Source of the DNA: Clostridiales bacterium UBA7568
Lineage (GTDB): Bacteria; Bacillota; Clostridia; Oscillospirales; CAG-272
Direction of reading: 5' to 3'
NCBI GenBank assembly: GCA_002479075.1
Contig: DLLG01000004.1
Span: 128,331 to 192,330, forward strand
Length of the DNA: 64,000 nucleotides
The stretch's first letter is position 1; every line of letters starts with the position of its first letter. Positions 14,959-22,797 of this stretch are shown piece by piece. The notes beneath the pieces were generated by a model. The model was given only the letters and a program-made list of their open reading frames with translations, was not told where the DNA came from and did no database searches. The translations under genes were made by a program, and so were the position numbers.

Positions 14959-15729
14959 TTATTCCGCAACTATTATGCGGACGCCTGCTCCTGTGAATTT
15001 CTGTTCTACTTCGGAGGGGAGCTTTCTGTCCGTTATGACGGCATAAAGCCCTGTTTCCGTGCTGAACGTATACGGAAGGTTACGGTCGATCTTGTCGCCG
15101 TCCATAAGCATTATCACGCGGCGCGCCTTGCCTATGACATACTTCTTCAGCTCGCATTCCGCATAATTTCCGCAGGAAAAGCCGCATTCGAGGGAATATC
15201 CGCTCGGCACGACGAACGCCGTGTCTATGTTTATTCCGTCTATGAATTTCATCGCCTGCATACCGGAAACGGAAAGGTTTTCGTGGTTTATCATTCCGCC
15301 GACGAGATTGACTATCGGCTTCTGCTTTTTCGCAAGTTCGATCGCGACGTGCGGCCCCGTTGTCGTGACGGTGAAGCGTTCGTCGGCGACTATGGAAGCC
15401 AGCCGCAGGGCAGTCGTTCCCGAATCGATGAAGATCGATCTGCCGGTTTCGACAAAGCCCGTTGCACATTCGGCAATGCGGGTCTTTTCCTCCGTCGCCT
15501 CATATAGACGCTTTCCGAAATCGTCCTCTGCCGATGTCGTCAGAAACTTCATCGACCTCGCCCCGCCGCGCACTTTGATAAGCTCGCCCTTCGCTTCAAG
15601 GCGGTCAATATCCCTGCGGAGCGTCATACTTGTTACTTCCGGGAAGAGCTTTTCAAGCTCGCAAAGCGAAACAAAAGGTCTTGCGGAGAGCAGATCGCGT
15701 ATGCTTTCGAGCCGTTCTTTCTGGGTCAT
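14959..15729 (-). CDS. DeoR/GlpR-family transcriptional regulator
   Basis: 256 residues with an N-terminal winged helix (MTQKERLESIRDLL.....SLCELEKLFPEVTSMTLRRDIDRLEAKGEL) and a C-terminal sugar-phosphate-sensing domain with IFIDSGTTALRLA (about residue 92) and VVPSGYSLECGF. Start at 15729 because AGGAGG lies 6 bases upstream; a longer frame lacks a ribosome site. Proteins of this family usually respond to phosphorylated sugars. It heads the minus-strand run leading to the E2-E3-E1 genes, 75 bases before E2, so it is a candidate regulator of that complex. It may also control itself (direct repeats at 15787-15817). Confidence 0.88.
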   Translation of the reverse strand: MTQKERLESIRDLLSARPFVSLCELEKLFPEVTSMTLRRDIDRLEAKGELIKVRGGARSMKFLTTSAEDDFGKRLYEATEEKTRIAECATGFVETGRSIFIDSGTTALRLASIVADERFTVTTTGPHVAIELAKKQKPIVNLVGGMINHENLSVSGMQAMKFIDGINIDTAFVVPSGYSLECGFSCGNYAECELKKYVIGKARRVIMLMDGDKIDRNLPYTFSTETGLYAVITDRKLPSEVEQKFTGAGVRIIVAE

Positions 15730-15786
15730 ATACGTCCTCCTTTCACTGTATGAAATCAAATGCGTTTTTATATCGGCATTTTGCAA

Positions 15787-15817
15787 TGTTAATTGTATCA
15801 TTTTTTATGTTATTTGT
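15787..15817. promoter_or_regulatory. direct repeat over the deoR-type promoter
   Basis: TGTTAATTGT (15787-15796) and TGTTATTTGT (15808-15817), 21 bases apart (two helix turns), overlapping the -10 and -35 boxes of the regulator's promoter. A plausible autoregulatory operator. Confidence 0.45.
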
Positions 15818-15820
15818 CAA
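15792..15820 (-). promoter_or_regulatory. promoter of the DeoR-family gene
   Basis: Minus strand TTGACA, 17-base spacer, TACAAT, about 60 bases before the start codon. Confidence 0.85.
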
Positions 15821-15942
15821 CACAAATTGTTTAAATTAAGTAAACTTATAACACGGAGATTTTGCGGGAAAAACGAGCGGAAAATGGCGGAGAGGGACGC
15901 CCGAAAGAGGACTTTTTTCAATAAATTCGGGCGAAGAGGCGC

Positions 15943-15973
15943 TGTGGACAATGTGGATAAACAATGTGTAAAA
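15943..15973. promoter_or_regulatory. cluster of DnaA-box-like words
   Basis: On the plus strand TGTGGACAA (15943), TGTGGATAA (15952, an exact DnaA box) and TGTGTAAAA (15965, one mismatch) all point the same way within 31 bases, in a gap without genes. No dnaA, dnaN or AT-rich unwinding element is near, so an origin is unlikely. Confidence 0.4.
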
Positions 15974-15978
15974 GTCTG

Positions 15979-15994
15979 TTATACTTATGTATAA
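15979..15994. promoter_or_regulatory. palindrome TTATAC-N4-GTATAA upstream of the regulator
   Basis: Perfect inverted repeat TTATAC, TTAT, GTATAA in the gap between the DeoR-family gene and the small membrane protein gene, directly after the DnaA-box-like cluster. About 250 bases upstream of the regulator's start, so further than the other copies are from their genes. Confidence 0.6.
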
Positions 15995-16003
15995 AACGCA
16001 AAA

Positions 16004-16050
16004 CAGGCCGTTTTTCTGCGGTTTCCCACAAAAAAACGGCTTGTTTTTCT
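16004..16050 (-). terminator. intrinsic terminator after the small membrane protein gene
   Basis: Minus strand ACAAGCCGTTTTT pairs with AAAAACGGCCTGT (one bulge), followed by TTTTGCGTTTT. Confidence 0.7.
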
Positions 16051-16293
16051 TTATTCGGCTTTCTGTTTTGCGAGCTTTTCCGCTTCTCGCTTCACCTTGC
16101 GATTGTGGCAGATTTTTTTGATTGCAGTCATCGAGATTGTCAAAAAAGCGATGCCTGCAGCCGCCATAATCAGATCAATGAGAGAAAAGCGGAGGCGAAC
16201 CTCAATGTTATTTTCTTTCATTGCGTCCCAACAGTTTGCCGCAGAACGCTCAACATCCTTTATAGCCGATTTTGTCATTTTAATTTCAGCCAT
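16051..16293 (-). CDS. small single-pass membrane protein, unknown
   Basis: 80 residues starting MAEIKMTKSAIKDVERSAANCWDAM: a soluble helical N-terminal part of about 35 residues, one membrane helix (LIDLIMAAAGIAFLTISMTAI), and a highly basic C-terminal tail KRKVKREAEKLAKQKAE-like. No family recognised. The ribosome site is weak (AAGTGGA too close to the ATG), so the start and even the gene are only moderately sure. It lies downstream of the PBP-like gene but a terminator separates them. Confidence 0.5.
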   Translation of the reverse strand: MAEIKMTKSAIKDVERSAANCWDAMKENNIEVRLRFSLIDLIMAAAGIAFLTISMTAIKKICHNRKVKREAEKLAKQKAE

Positions 16294-16316
16294 ATCCACT
16301 TGGGTTTTCTGCCTTT

Positions 16317-16352
16317 CGGTTTTTGCCGGAAGAAAATATCCGCCGGCAAAAA
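16317..16352 (-). terminator. intrinsic terminator after the PBP-like gene
   Basis: Inverted repeat TTTTTGCCGG / CCGGCAAAAA around a 15-base loop, 30 bases after the PBP-like stop codon on the minus strand. Confidence 0.7.
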
Positions 16353-16380
16353 TATTCTTTGCAGACGGATAATTTTTATG

Positions 16381-17688
16381 TTACTTTTTCGCGCGAGATT
16401 TTTTCATCAAAACGAAAATTCTGCCAAGTGTAAAAACGGCGGCGGCACATATCAGCGCCACTATCGTAATGACGAAAAATTTCGATCGCATAATTGTTTT
16501 TATGTTTTCGCCGAGGGCAAGGGAGGCGCTGCGCTCGGCATCGAGCTTTGTTATCAGCGGCGAGCTTCCGAGGAGCTTTCCGTCAAGCGAAAGGGTTATT
16601 TCGCCGACCTCCGTTCCGCGCCTGACGGGCGCTTTCAGCGATTCTTCGTAATATGTGACAGAGCGGGAGATTTTTGTTATGTCCGTATCCTTCGGGAGAA
16701 AAGCGAAAACGTCGTTTTTTGCGGCGACCGTTACATAATTGCGCTGCTTTGAAAGCGTAACCGGTAGCTCGCCGACGATGTCCGTCGTGCCCGATATTTT
16801 CACAAGCGCGAAATTTCCGAGCGCCCATTCGAGAAGGTTCTTCGCATCTGTATATACAGGCATCCTCCCGTCGGCTGTATCCGTGCCGCCCATAAGCACG
16901 CAGACAAACGAAAACGCTTTTTCAGAAGCGGATGTTATAACACATCTGCCGGCTTCGTCCGTAAAGCCGACTGCCATCCCCTCTGCCTTTGAATAAAGGT
17001 ATTTGTCCGACGAATAATTTGCGAGGAGGGCGTTTTTTGTATAGACGGTTCTCGCCTTGAATTCGCCGCTTTCCGGAATTTTATATGATTTTGCGTTTGC
17101 CGCCTGCATATATTGCTGATTTTTTCTTGCGTAACAGGCGATGACGGCGGTGTCTCTTGCCGTTGTGTATGCGCCGCGGGAGTCAAGCCCCGTCGGATTT
17201 GCGTATGCCGTTGATGTTGCGCCGAGCTCGCGGGCTTTTCTGTTCATCATCGCAGTAAATGCCGTGACGCTGCCCGCTATGTCTATTGCAATTGCGTTTG
17301 CCGCATCGCTTGCGCCGCTTACGACCATTGCATATATCAGGTCGACTGCGCGGAGCGTGTCGCCCGCTTTGAGATTTATTACAACGCCGCCGTATATATT
17401 TTCAAGTGCGGCTGGCGTTATTGTTACGGGTTTATCCTCGTTTCCAGCATAATACTCAAAGGCGAGCACGGCGGCAAGAATCTTTGCCGAAGGACCGGGC
17501 GCGACCTTTTCATCCGCATTTTTGCAGAACACCGCCTCACCATATTCGACGTTCATAACACAGACGTTGTTTGCGCGGGCGGTGCCGTCATAATCCTTTG
17601 CCTGCGGGAATATCATAAACGGGGCAATAAGCAAAAAGGCAGACAGCACAAGGGTTATTGCACGTTTTATACTTTTGTGTAATTTCAT
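16381..17688 (-). CDS. D-Ala-D-Ala carboxypeptidase (PBP5/DacF)-like protein, catalytic motifs lost
   Basis: 435 residues with the full PBP5 layout: signal segment (1-35), a peptidase-S11 domain, a PBP5 C-terminal beta domain (APVRRGTEVGEITLSLDGKLL), and a C-terminal membrane helix. Active members trim the last D-alanine of peptidoglycan stems with motifs SxxK, SxN and KTG. Here, lined up by flanking residues, the first is PSAK (VAPGPSAKILAA), the second GAS (VVSGASDAANAI) and the third AVG (EGMAVGFTDEAG). Read directly from the DNA, so not a translation slip. It is probably a non-enzymatic wall-binding or regulatory relative. It follows ribF by 3 bases. Confidence 0.85.
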   Translation of the reverse strand: MKLHKSIKRAITLVLSAFLLIAPFMIFPQAKDYDGTARANNVCVMNVEYGEAVFCKNADEKVAPGPSAKILAAVLAFEYYAGNEDKPVTITPAALENIYGGVVINLKAGDTLRAVDLIYAMVVSGASDAANAIAIDIAGSVTAFTAMMNRKARELGATSTAYANPTGLDSRGAYTTARDTAVIACYARKNQQYMQAANAKSYKIPESGEFKARTVYTKNALLANYSSDKYLYSKAEGMAVGFTDEAGRCVITSASEKAFSFVCVLMGGTDTADGRMPVYTDAKNLLEWALGNFALVKISGTTDIVGELPVTLSKQRNYVTVAAKNDVFAFLPKDTDITKISRSVTYYEESLKAPVRRGTEVGEITLSLDGKLLGSSPLITKLDAERSASLALGENIKTIMRSKFFVITIVALICAAAVFTLGRIFVLMKKSRAKK

Positions 17689-17691
17689 TGA

Positions 17692-18630
17692 TTACTCCTC
17701 ATCGGAAAGTAGCCGCAGGGCTTTTTCCTCGTCTGTCAGGATTGCGGCTTTCAGCTCGTCCACCGACGAAAACTTCTTTTCGTCGCGCAGAAAGCGGCAG
17801 AGACGGACGGGAACTGTTCTTCCGTAAAGGTCGCCCGAAAAGCCTATGATATGCGTTTCGCAGTTTACGTTCTCGGCGTGACTGATAACCGTCGGGCGGA
17901 CGCCGATGTTTGCAATCGCTTTGTATTCTTTGCCGCAGAGCGTGCATTTTGCGGCGTAGACTCCGTGGCGCGGGATGACGAGATGCGGAGGGAAGATCTG
18001 ATTTACAGTCGGCAAGCCGAGCGTTCTTCCAAGCCTTTGTCCCTCGCTTACTGGCAGAGAAATGCAAAATTCTCTGCCGAGAAAATCATTTGCCCTTTCG
18101 ATCTCGCCTTCTTCGAGAAACCGACGTATCGCCGAGGAGCTTATTACGGCTCCGTCGCCGCTTTTCACGGCGTCAACGACAGACGTCTCCGCCCCGAGCC
18201 TTTGAAAAGTTTTTTCAAGGTCGGCAGGCGTTCCCTCAGCTCCCTTTCCAAAGCGGAAATTGTATCCGCAGACGGCGCGGCGAACGTTGCAGCTTTTATA
18301 TAATATACGGGAAGCAAAATCCTCCGGCAAGACGTTTCTGACTTCGGGAAAGTCGCAGAGGATTGCAATATCGATTCCGGCGTCTGCAAAAAGGGAGAGC
18401 TTTTGCTCCTCCGTTGTCAGCGCCGAAAAGCTGTTGTCTCCCTCGCAAATTCGCGGGTGAGTTCGGAATGTCCAGACGGCGCTATGCGTGCAGGCGCCTT
18501 TTTCTGTCGCCTTTTTCAGCAGAGCCGCGTGCCCTCTGTGTACGCCGTCAAAATTGCCGAGGGCGCAGGAGAGGGTGATATCGTCTGTTATTTTTATTTC
18601 ATTTCCGTTTTTCAGATCAATTACGGTCAT
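17692..18630 (-). CDS. ribF: bifunctional riboflavin kinase / FAD synthetase
   Basis: Makes FMN and then FAD from riboflavin (312 residues). The N-terminal adenylyltransferase domain has ALGNFDGVHRGHAALL (about 25-40) and SSSAIRRFL; the C-terminal kinase domain has GRTLGLPTVN (about 202-211) and the ligand-binding NCETHIIGFSGDLYG. Normal length. It has its own promoter and is followed immediately by the PBP-like gene. FAD is needed by dihydrolipoyl dehydrogenase encoded nearby, though no regulatory link is visible. Confidence 0.95.
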   Translation of the reverse strand: MTVIDLKNGNEIKITDDITLSCALGNFDGVHRGHAALLKKATEKGACTHSAVWTFRTHPRICEGDNSFSALTTEEQKLSLFADAGIDIAILCDFPEVRNVLPEDFASRILYKSCNVRRAVCGYNFRFGKGAEGTPADLEKTFQRLGAETSVVDAVKSGDGAVISSSAIRRFLEEGEIERANDFLGREFCISLPVSEGQRLGRTLGLPTVNQIFPPHLVIPRHGVYAAKCTLCGKEYKAIANIGVRPTVISHAENVNCETHIIGFSGDLYGRTVPVRLCRFLRDEKKFSSVDELKAAILTDEEKALRLLSDEE

Positions 18631-18661
18631 ATTTTTCGCCCTTTGAAAAATTACTACCTAT

Positions 18662-18690
18662 ATGATATACGATTTCCGGTCAAAAATCAA
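18662..18690 (-). promoter_or_regulatory. ribF promoter
   Basis: Minus strand TTGATT, 17-base spacer, TATCAT, about 30 bases before ribF. Confidence 0.6.
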
Positions 18691-18736
18691 TAGGCGACGG
18701 TATTCGAAAAAATATAAAAATTTTTTGAAAAAGGGG

Positions 18737-18764
18737 TTGACATTTGAAAAAAGTTTGATATAAT
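18737..18764 (+). promoter_or_regulatory. promoter of the Fur-family regulator and rubrerythrin, with a Per/Fur-box-like region
   Basis: TTGACA, 16-base spacer, TATAAT. Immediately downstream lies AT-rich sequence with TAATGATTATC, similar to half of a Fur/Per box, which would suit autoregulation. The operator match is loose. Confidence 0.7.
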
Positions 18765-18806
18765 AATAACAGTAATGATTATCGTTTTCGGAAAGGAGAC
18801 GGCAAA

Positions 18807-19208
18807 ATGGCAACCGTTCAAAAGCATTCGGATAAGCGCGATGCGATTCTTGAAAACCTGCGCTCCCGAACGGACCATCCGACGGCTGATATGGTTTATA
18901 CCAGCATAAGGGAGGAATACCCGCAGATAAGCCTCGCGACGGTTTACAGAAATCTTGCCTCGCTCTGCGAGGGAGGAGAGATAATTGCTCTCGGCGCAAA
19001 GGGCAGGGAGAGATATGACGGCAACATCTCGCCTCATAATCATTTTTTCTGCACGGTCTGCGGCGAGGTTGAGGATATTATGTCCCCTATTGAAATCAAG
19101 GGGCTCCGCTCGGCTCAGGAGGAGATCGGCGGTAAAATCACATCGGCAAGCGTCGTTTTCCGCGGAATATGCGGAAAATGTCTTGAAAATAAAACAAAAA
19201 ACAATTAA
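18807..19208 (+). CDS. Fur-family transcriptional regulator, PerR-like
   Basis: 133 residues. N-terminal winged helix (DKRDAILENLRSRTDHPTADMVYTSIREEYPQISLATVYRNLASLCEGGEI) and C-terminal metal domain with the HNHFFCTVCGEVEDI cluster and the structural zinc pair CGKC near the end. The HNHFxCxxC and second CxxC are the PerR/Fur zinc site. The position, 28 bases before rubrerythrin, points to a peroxide sensor rather than an iron or zinc regulator. GGAAAGGAG ribosome site. Confidence 0.88.
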   Translation: MATVQKHSDKRDAILENLRSRTDHPTADMVYTSIREEYPQISLATVYRNLASLCEGGEIIALGAKGRERYDGNISPHNHFFCTVCGEVEDIMSPIEIKGLRSAQEEIGGKITSASVVFRGICGKCLENKTKNN

Positions 19209-19236
19209 AAAATTATAATTCAAGGAGGAATAAATT

Positions 19237-19785
19237 ATGGCAAAATGGGTATGCAAGGTATGCGGTTATGTTCACGAGGGAGATACTCCTCCCGAAAAAT
19301 GCCCCCAGTGCGGCGTTCCGGCAGACAAATTCGAGAAGGTTGAAGAAAGCAAAACATCTTGGGCAACGGAGCACGTTGTCGGTATAACGGAAGGTGTTTC
19401 CGAGGACATTATAAACGACCTGCGCGCAAACTTCGCAGGCGAATGCTCCGAGGTAGGTATGTATCTTGCAATGGCGAGAGTCGCTTTCAGAGAAGGATAC
19501 CCCGAAATCGGTCTTTATTGGGAAAAAGCCGCTTATGAAGAGGCTGAACACGCAGCGAAATTTGCAGAAATCCTCGGCGAGGTTGTAACGCCTTCGACAA
19601 AGAAAAACCTTGAGATGAGAGTTGCTGCCGAGAACGGCGCAACGGCAGGCAAATATGATCTTGCGAGAAGAGCGAAAGCTGCAAATCTCGACGCCATTCA
19701 CGATACTGTTCACGAAATGGCAAAGGACGAAGCCCGCCACGGCAAGGCTTTTGAAGGACTTCTCAACAGATATTTCGGCAAATAA
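19237..19785 (+). CDS. reverse rubrerythrin (NADH peroxidase)
   Basis: 182 residues with the rubredoxin domain at the N-terminus (CKVCGYVHEGDTPPEKCPQCG; two CxxC pairs binding one iron) and the diiron ferritin-like domain after it (ECSEVGMYLAMARVA, EEAEHAAKFAEIL, DEARHGKAFEGLL). This domain order is the 'reverse' form known from Clostridium acetobutylicum, which reduces hydrogen peroxide and oxygen with electrons from NADH via a rubredoxin reductase. Transcribed with the PerR-like gene (strong AAGGAGG site), so likely peroxide-induced. Confidence 0.93.
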   Translation: MAKWVCKVCGYVHEGDTPPEKCPQCGVPADKFEKVEESKTSWATEHVVGITEGVSEDIINDLRANFAGECSEVGMYLAMARVAFREGYPEIGLYWEKAAYEEAEHAAKFAEILGEVVTPSTKKNLEMRVAAENGATAGKYDLARRAKAANLDAIHDTVHEMAKDEARHGKAFEGLLNRYFGK

Positions 19786-19840
19786 TTTTTATAAAAACTT
19801 AAAATTCATACAGCGTTTTAAAAAACTGTATGAAAAAATA

Positions 19841-19878
19841 ACGGCGGCTCCGCAATTTTCGGGAGCCGCCGTTTTTTA
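19841..19878. terminator. bidirectional intrinsic terminator
   Basis: ACGGCGGCTCC pairs with GGAGCCGCCGT, followed by TTTTTT on the plus strand; the minus side also has an A/T-rich flank. It separates rubrerythrin from the convergent MFS gene. Confidence 0.88.
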
Positions 19879-21054
19879 TTTGCTTTTCTTTTTCAGCGCG
19901 AATATTCCGCAGAGCATAAGCGCAGGGAATATCATAGCGGAGAGAATTCCGATTTTGAGATTGCCGCCGAAGGCGCTTGAAACAAGTCCGGCAAGGGTCG
20001 GACCGCCGCTGCAACCGAGATCTCCCGCAAGGGCAAGCAGGGCAAACATTGCCGTCCCGCCTCCGCGTATCATAGCGGACGCGCGACTGTATGTCCCGGG
20101 CCACATTATGCCGACGGAGAAGCCCGTCATAGCGCACCCGATAAGGTTTATCGCAGGTACGGGGACGAATGCGATGCAGGCATACGAGCAGAGACAGAGG
20201 ATGCAGCTGAATATCATAAACCTGTCAAGATTGAGTCTGTCTCCGAGCTTGCCGAATATAAGGCGCGATAAGCCCATCGCCGCCGCAAATGACATAGGTC
20301 CCGCAAGGTCGCCTATCGCTTTGCTCACGCCGAGCCCCTGTTCGGCAAAGGTCGATGCCCATTGACTGACCGCCTGCTCGCTTGCTCCGGCGCACAGCAT
20401 CATAACTATCAATATCCAGAAAACCTTCTGCGAGAAAAGCTCGCGGAGAGAAAGCCCTTTTTCTCCGTCGCCTTCGAGGAGATATATCGGCGCTTTGGCA
20501 AAGACGAATATGTTTAAAACGGGGATTATCGCCCAGAAAAGCGCGAGCAGCTTCCAGCTTTCTGTCCCGAATAAGGCGAAGAACGCCGTTGAAATAAGCA
20601 CAACCCCGACGTGTCCCCAGCAATAGAACGAATGGAGCAAGCTCATCGCTTTTTCTTTGTTTTCAGTCGGGCAAGCCTCGACTATCGGGCTGACGAGAAC
20701 CTCAAGAAGTCCCCCGCCGATAGCATAGAAAAAGACAGGAATGAGCGTGCCGATGAACGGATCAGGCAAGGCTTCGGGAAGAACCGTCAGCAGGCAAAGC
20801 CCGAAGGCTGCTGAGATATGCGCAATGATGATCGACGCTTTATAGCCTATTTTTTTGATGAACCAAGCCGAAAACGCGTCAATAAAGAGCTGTATCATAA
20901 AGTTCAGAGTTATCAGCAGGGTGATTTTGGAAAGCGGGATGTTGTACGTTTTCTGGAACGTGACGAACAGTAGCGGAAGGAAATTATTGACTATCGCCTG
21001 AACTATATACCCGATAAAGCAGGCGTAGATTGTTCTTTTATAATTTTTGCTCAT
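19876..21054 (-). CDS. MFS transporter
   Basis: 392 residues, about 12 hydrophobic segments. The N-terminal half ends its first loop with WFIKKIGYKASI (variant of the MFS A motif) and the second half has LSRLIFGKLGDRLNLDRF (the repeated A motif, about residue 262). Overall pattern is like the fucose-proton/FHS or ACS branches, but no substrate can be named. It has its own promoter divergent from the ECF cluster, so it could be linked to that system, yet nothing in the protein shows it. Confidence 0.85.
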   Translation of the reverse strand: MSKNYKRTIYACFIGYIVQAIVNNFLPLLFVTFQKTYNIPLSKITLLITLNFMIQLFIDAFSAWFIKKIGYKASIIIAHISAAFGLCLLTVLPEALPDPFIGTLIPVFFYAIGGGLLEVLVSPIVEACPTENKEKAMSLLHSFYCWGHVGVVLISTAFFALFGTESWKLLALFWAIIPVLNIFVFAKAPIYLLEGDGEKGLSLRELFSQKVFWILIVMMLCAGASEQAVSQWASTFAEQGLGVSKAIGDLAGPMSFAAAMGLSRLIFGKLGDRLNLDRFMIFSCILCLCSYACIAFVPVPAINLIGCAMTGFSVGIMWPGTYSRASAMIRGGGTAMFALLALAGDLGCSGGPTLAGLVSSAFGGNLKIGILSAMIFPALMLCGIFALKKKSK

Positions 21055-21086
21055 TTCAGACCTCGTATAAGCAGTATGCTCATCAG

Positions 21087-21115
21087 ATTATGCCTTGCGG
21101 AGAGAAAAAAGTCAA
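21087..21115 (-). promoter_or_regulatory. promoter of the MFS gene
   Basis: Minus strand TTGACT, 17-base spacer, CATAAT, about 30 bases before the start codon. Confidence 0.75.
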
Positions 21116-21154
21116 GAGAAAAATGAAAAATAATGAGGGAACGGGCGGTTTTTC

Positions 21155-21183
21155 TTGAAAATCCGGGCGACTTATTGTATAAT
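21155..21183 (+). promoter_or_regulatory. promoter of the toroid-DUF4430-ECF operon
   Basis: TTGAAA, 17-base spacer, TATAAT. The transcript would start about 30 bases before the first gene, leaving no room for a cobalamin or other riboswitch. Confidence 0.8.
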
Positions 21184-21219
21184 ATACGCGATCATCCTGA
21201 CCGATTGGAGGGAACCTTT

Positions 21220-22797
21220 ATGAAAACGAAAATTGCGACAGTCGCTCTTGCCGCGCTTATACTGCTTGCCGCTCTGTTTTCCCAAAGCGTTTTTTGCGCA
21301 AGCGAAGGTTGTTCCTCATATGATGACGCGCTTTCCGTAGCGCAAGGAATTATAAAATGGAAAAAGCAGAGCACGGGCGTCTCTCCGGAAGAAGCGCTGT
21401 TTTCCGCCGATTATTCAGGGCTTGCGGGCAGCTCCGCCGGAGATTGGTACGCCTTCGGCATAGGCAGGCTCGGAATTGATGACGATTACGAAATGTATCT
21501 TGCCGCCCTGCGTGAAAATGTCAGCGAAAGATATGCAAAGGACGGCGGACTTGACAAAATAAAGGCTACGGAATGGCATAGGATCACACTTGCCGTTCTC
21601 GCCCTTGGCGGCGACCCGACGAGCTTCGGCAGAGATTCGGAAGGGAAGCCCATAAATCTCATCGCAGACGGCGTTTATAACAGGGATAATCTCGGCGCGC
21701 AGGGGATAAACGGGCTTATATGGGGGCTGATCGCTCTTGACGGCAGCAATTACTCCGTTCCGGCTGGCTCAAATTACACGCGTGACGGCATAATATCGGA
21801 GCTTTTGTCGCTCCGGTGTCCGGACGGCGGCTTCGCCTTTTCCGGAGAGCGTTCCGACCCTGATATGACGGCTATGGCGATAACCGCGCTTGCGCCTTAT
21901 TACGGTAGCGAAAAAACGTATGAATATGAGCTTGCGTCCGGCGAAAAAAGGGCGGAGAGCGTTCGCGCGGCTGTGGACGGGGCGCTTGGGCGGCTTTCCG
22001 AAATGCAGCTTGAAACGGGAGACTTCCGTAGCTACGGGCTGCGGAACTCCGGAAGTGTATGCCAGGCGATAGTTGCGCTTTGCTCGCTCGGCATCAACCC
22101 GTTTGAGGACGTGAGGTTCATCAAGGTCGGCAAAACCCTCTGGGACGGGCTTATGACCTATAAAAATCAGGACGGCGGCTTTGCGGCAAGTCTTTCGGAG
22201 GACGGGGAGATGCCGTCCGGCTCGATGGCGGGAGAGCAGGCTCTTTACGCTATGGCGGCTTTTATGAGACTGAAGCGCGGCGAGGGCAGGCTGTTTGACT
22301 TCTCCTCCGAGCGGGGGAGGATTCCTGTTTTTACGGAGAGGGACATTGAAATATCCGAGAGGGTCACCTCGGAGATAAAGACCGAGAACCTTGCGGACGT
22401 CCTGCGTCTCCTCTATATACTTGATTTTTGTCCCGATTTTGAGGGCAAAGCGGAGCATACCGAAAGGCTGACCGCGACAAAAGCAGAGCTGATGCGCATA
22501 AAAGCTGAAGTTGAAGATATAAACTTTGCGATAAAAAATCTCTCGGATAAGGCTGGGAAGAAAGCCGTCGATGAAATAATTCGCAGATATAAAGCTCTTT
22601 CGGATTACGACAAGACGAAAATCGAAAATTATGACGACGTTCTCTGCGCCTACGCAAGGATAAAGACGTCCGAGCGGGCGACTTTCATAGCCGTTGGCGG
22701 TGTTTTTGCCGCGCTGATAATTTCTGCGGTGCTCGTTGCAAGAGCGAAAAAGCGTAAAAGGCTCCGCCTGCCCGAGGACGAAACGGAGGACGACTGA
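21220..22797 (+). CDS. surface-anchored alpha/alpha-toroid protein (intrinsic-factor/prenyltransferase-like fold)
   Basis: 525 residues: signal peptide (1-26), an alpha/alpha-barrel region from about residue 50 to 370 with repeated helix-pair units (GLIWGLIALDG, CPDGGFAFSG....TAMAITALAPY, QAIVALCSLG, YKNQDGGFAAS....GEQALYAMAAF), a charged helical stalk, a C-terminal membrane helix (about 484-505) and a basic tail. The DGGF-type repeats are those of squalene cyclase, prenyltransferase and the corrinoid-binding alpha domain of intrinsic factor/transcobalamin. No catalytic DxDD motif seen, so binding rather than catalysis is likelier. The next gene encodes a DUF4430 domain, the other half of transcobalamin-like proteins. 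Start at 21220 after TTGGAGGG. Confidence 0.8.
   Translation: MKTKIATVALAALILLAALFSQSVFCASEGCSSYDDALSVAQGIIKWKKQSTGVSPEEALFSADYSGLAGSSAGDWYAFGIGRLGIDDDYEMYLAALRENVSERYAKDGGLDKIKATEWHRITLAVLALGGDPTSFGRDSEGKPINLIADGVYNRDNLGAQGINGLIWGLIALDGSNYSVPAGSNYTRDGIISELLSLRCPDGGFAFSGERSDPDMTAMAITALAPYYGSEKTYEYELASGEKRAESVRAAVDGALGRLSEMQLETGDFRSYGLRNSGSVCQAIVALCSLGINPFEDVRFIKVGKTLWDGLMTYKNQDGGFAASLSEDGEMPSGSMAGEQALYAMAAFMRLKRGEGRLFDFSSERGRIPVFTERDIEISERVTSEIKTENLADVLRLLYILDFCPDFEGKAEHTERLTATKAELMRIKAEVEDINFAIKNLSDKAGKKAVDEIIRRYKALSDYDKTKIENYDDVLCAYARIKTSERATFIAVGGVFAALIISAVLVARAKKRKRLRLPEDETEDD

Noticed and set aside
15901..16050. Replication origin
   Set aside because: DnaA-box-like words are present, but no dnaA/dnaN genes, no AT-rich unwinding element and only three boxes.
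17664..17683. Fifth TTATAC-TTTT-GTGTAA-like motif
   Set aside because: Imperfect and inside the first codons of the PBP-like gene; likely coincidence.
21055..21219. Cobalamin riboswitch ahead of the intrinsic-factor-like operon
   Set aside because: The promoter leaves only about 30 bases of leader and no B12-box words are present.
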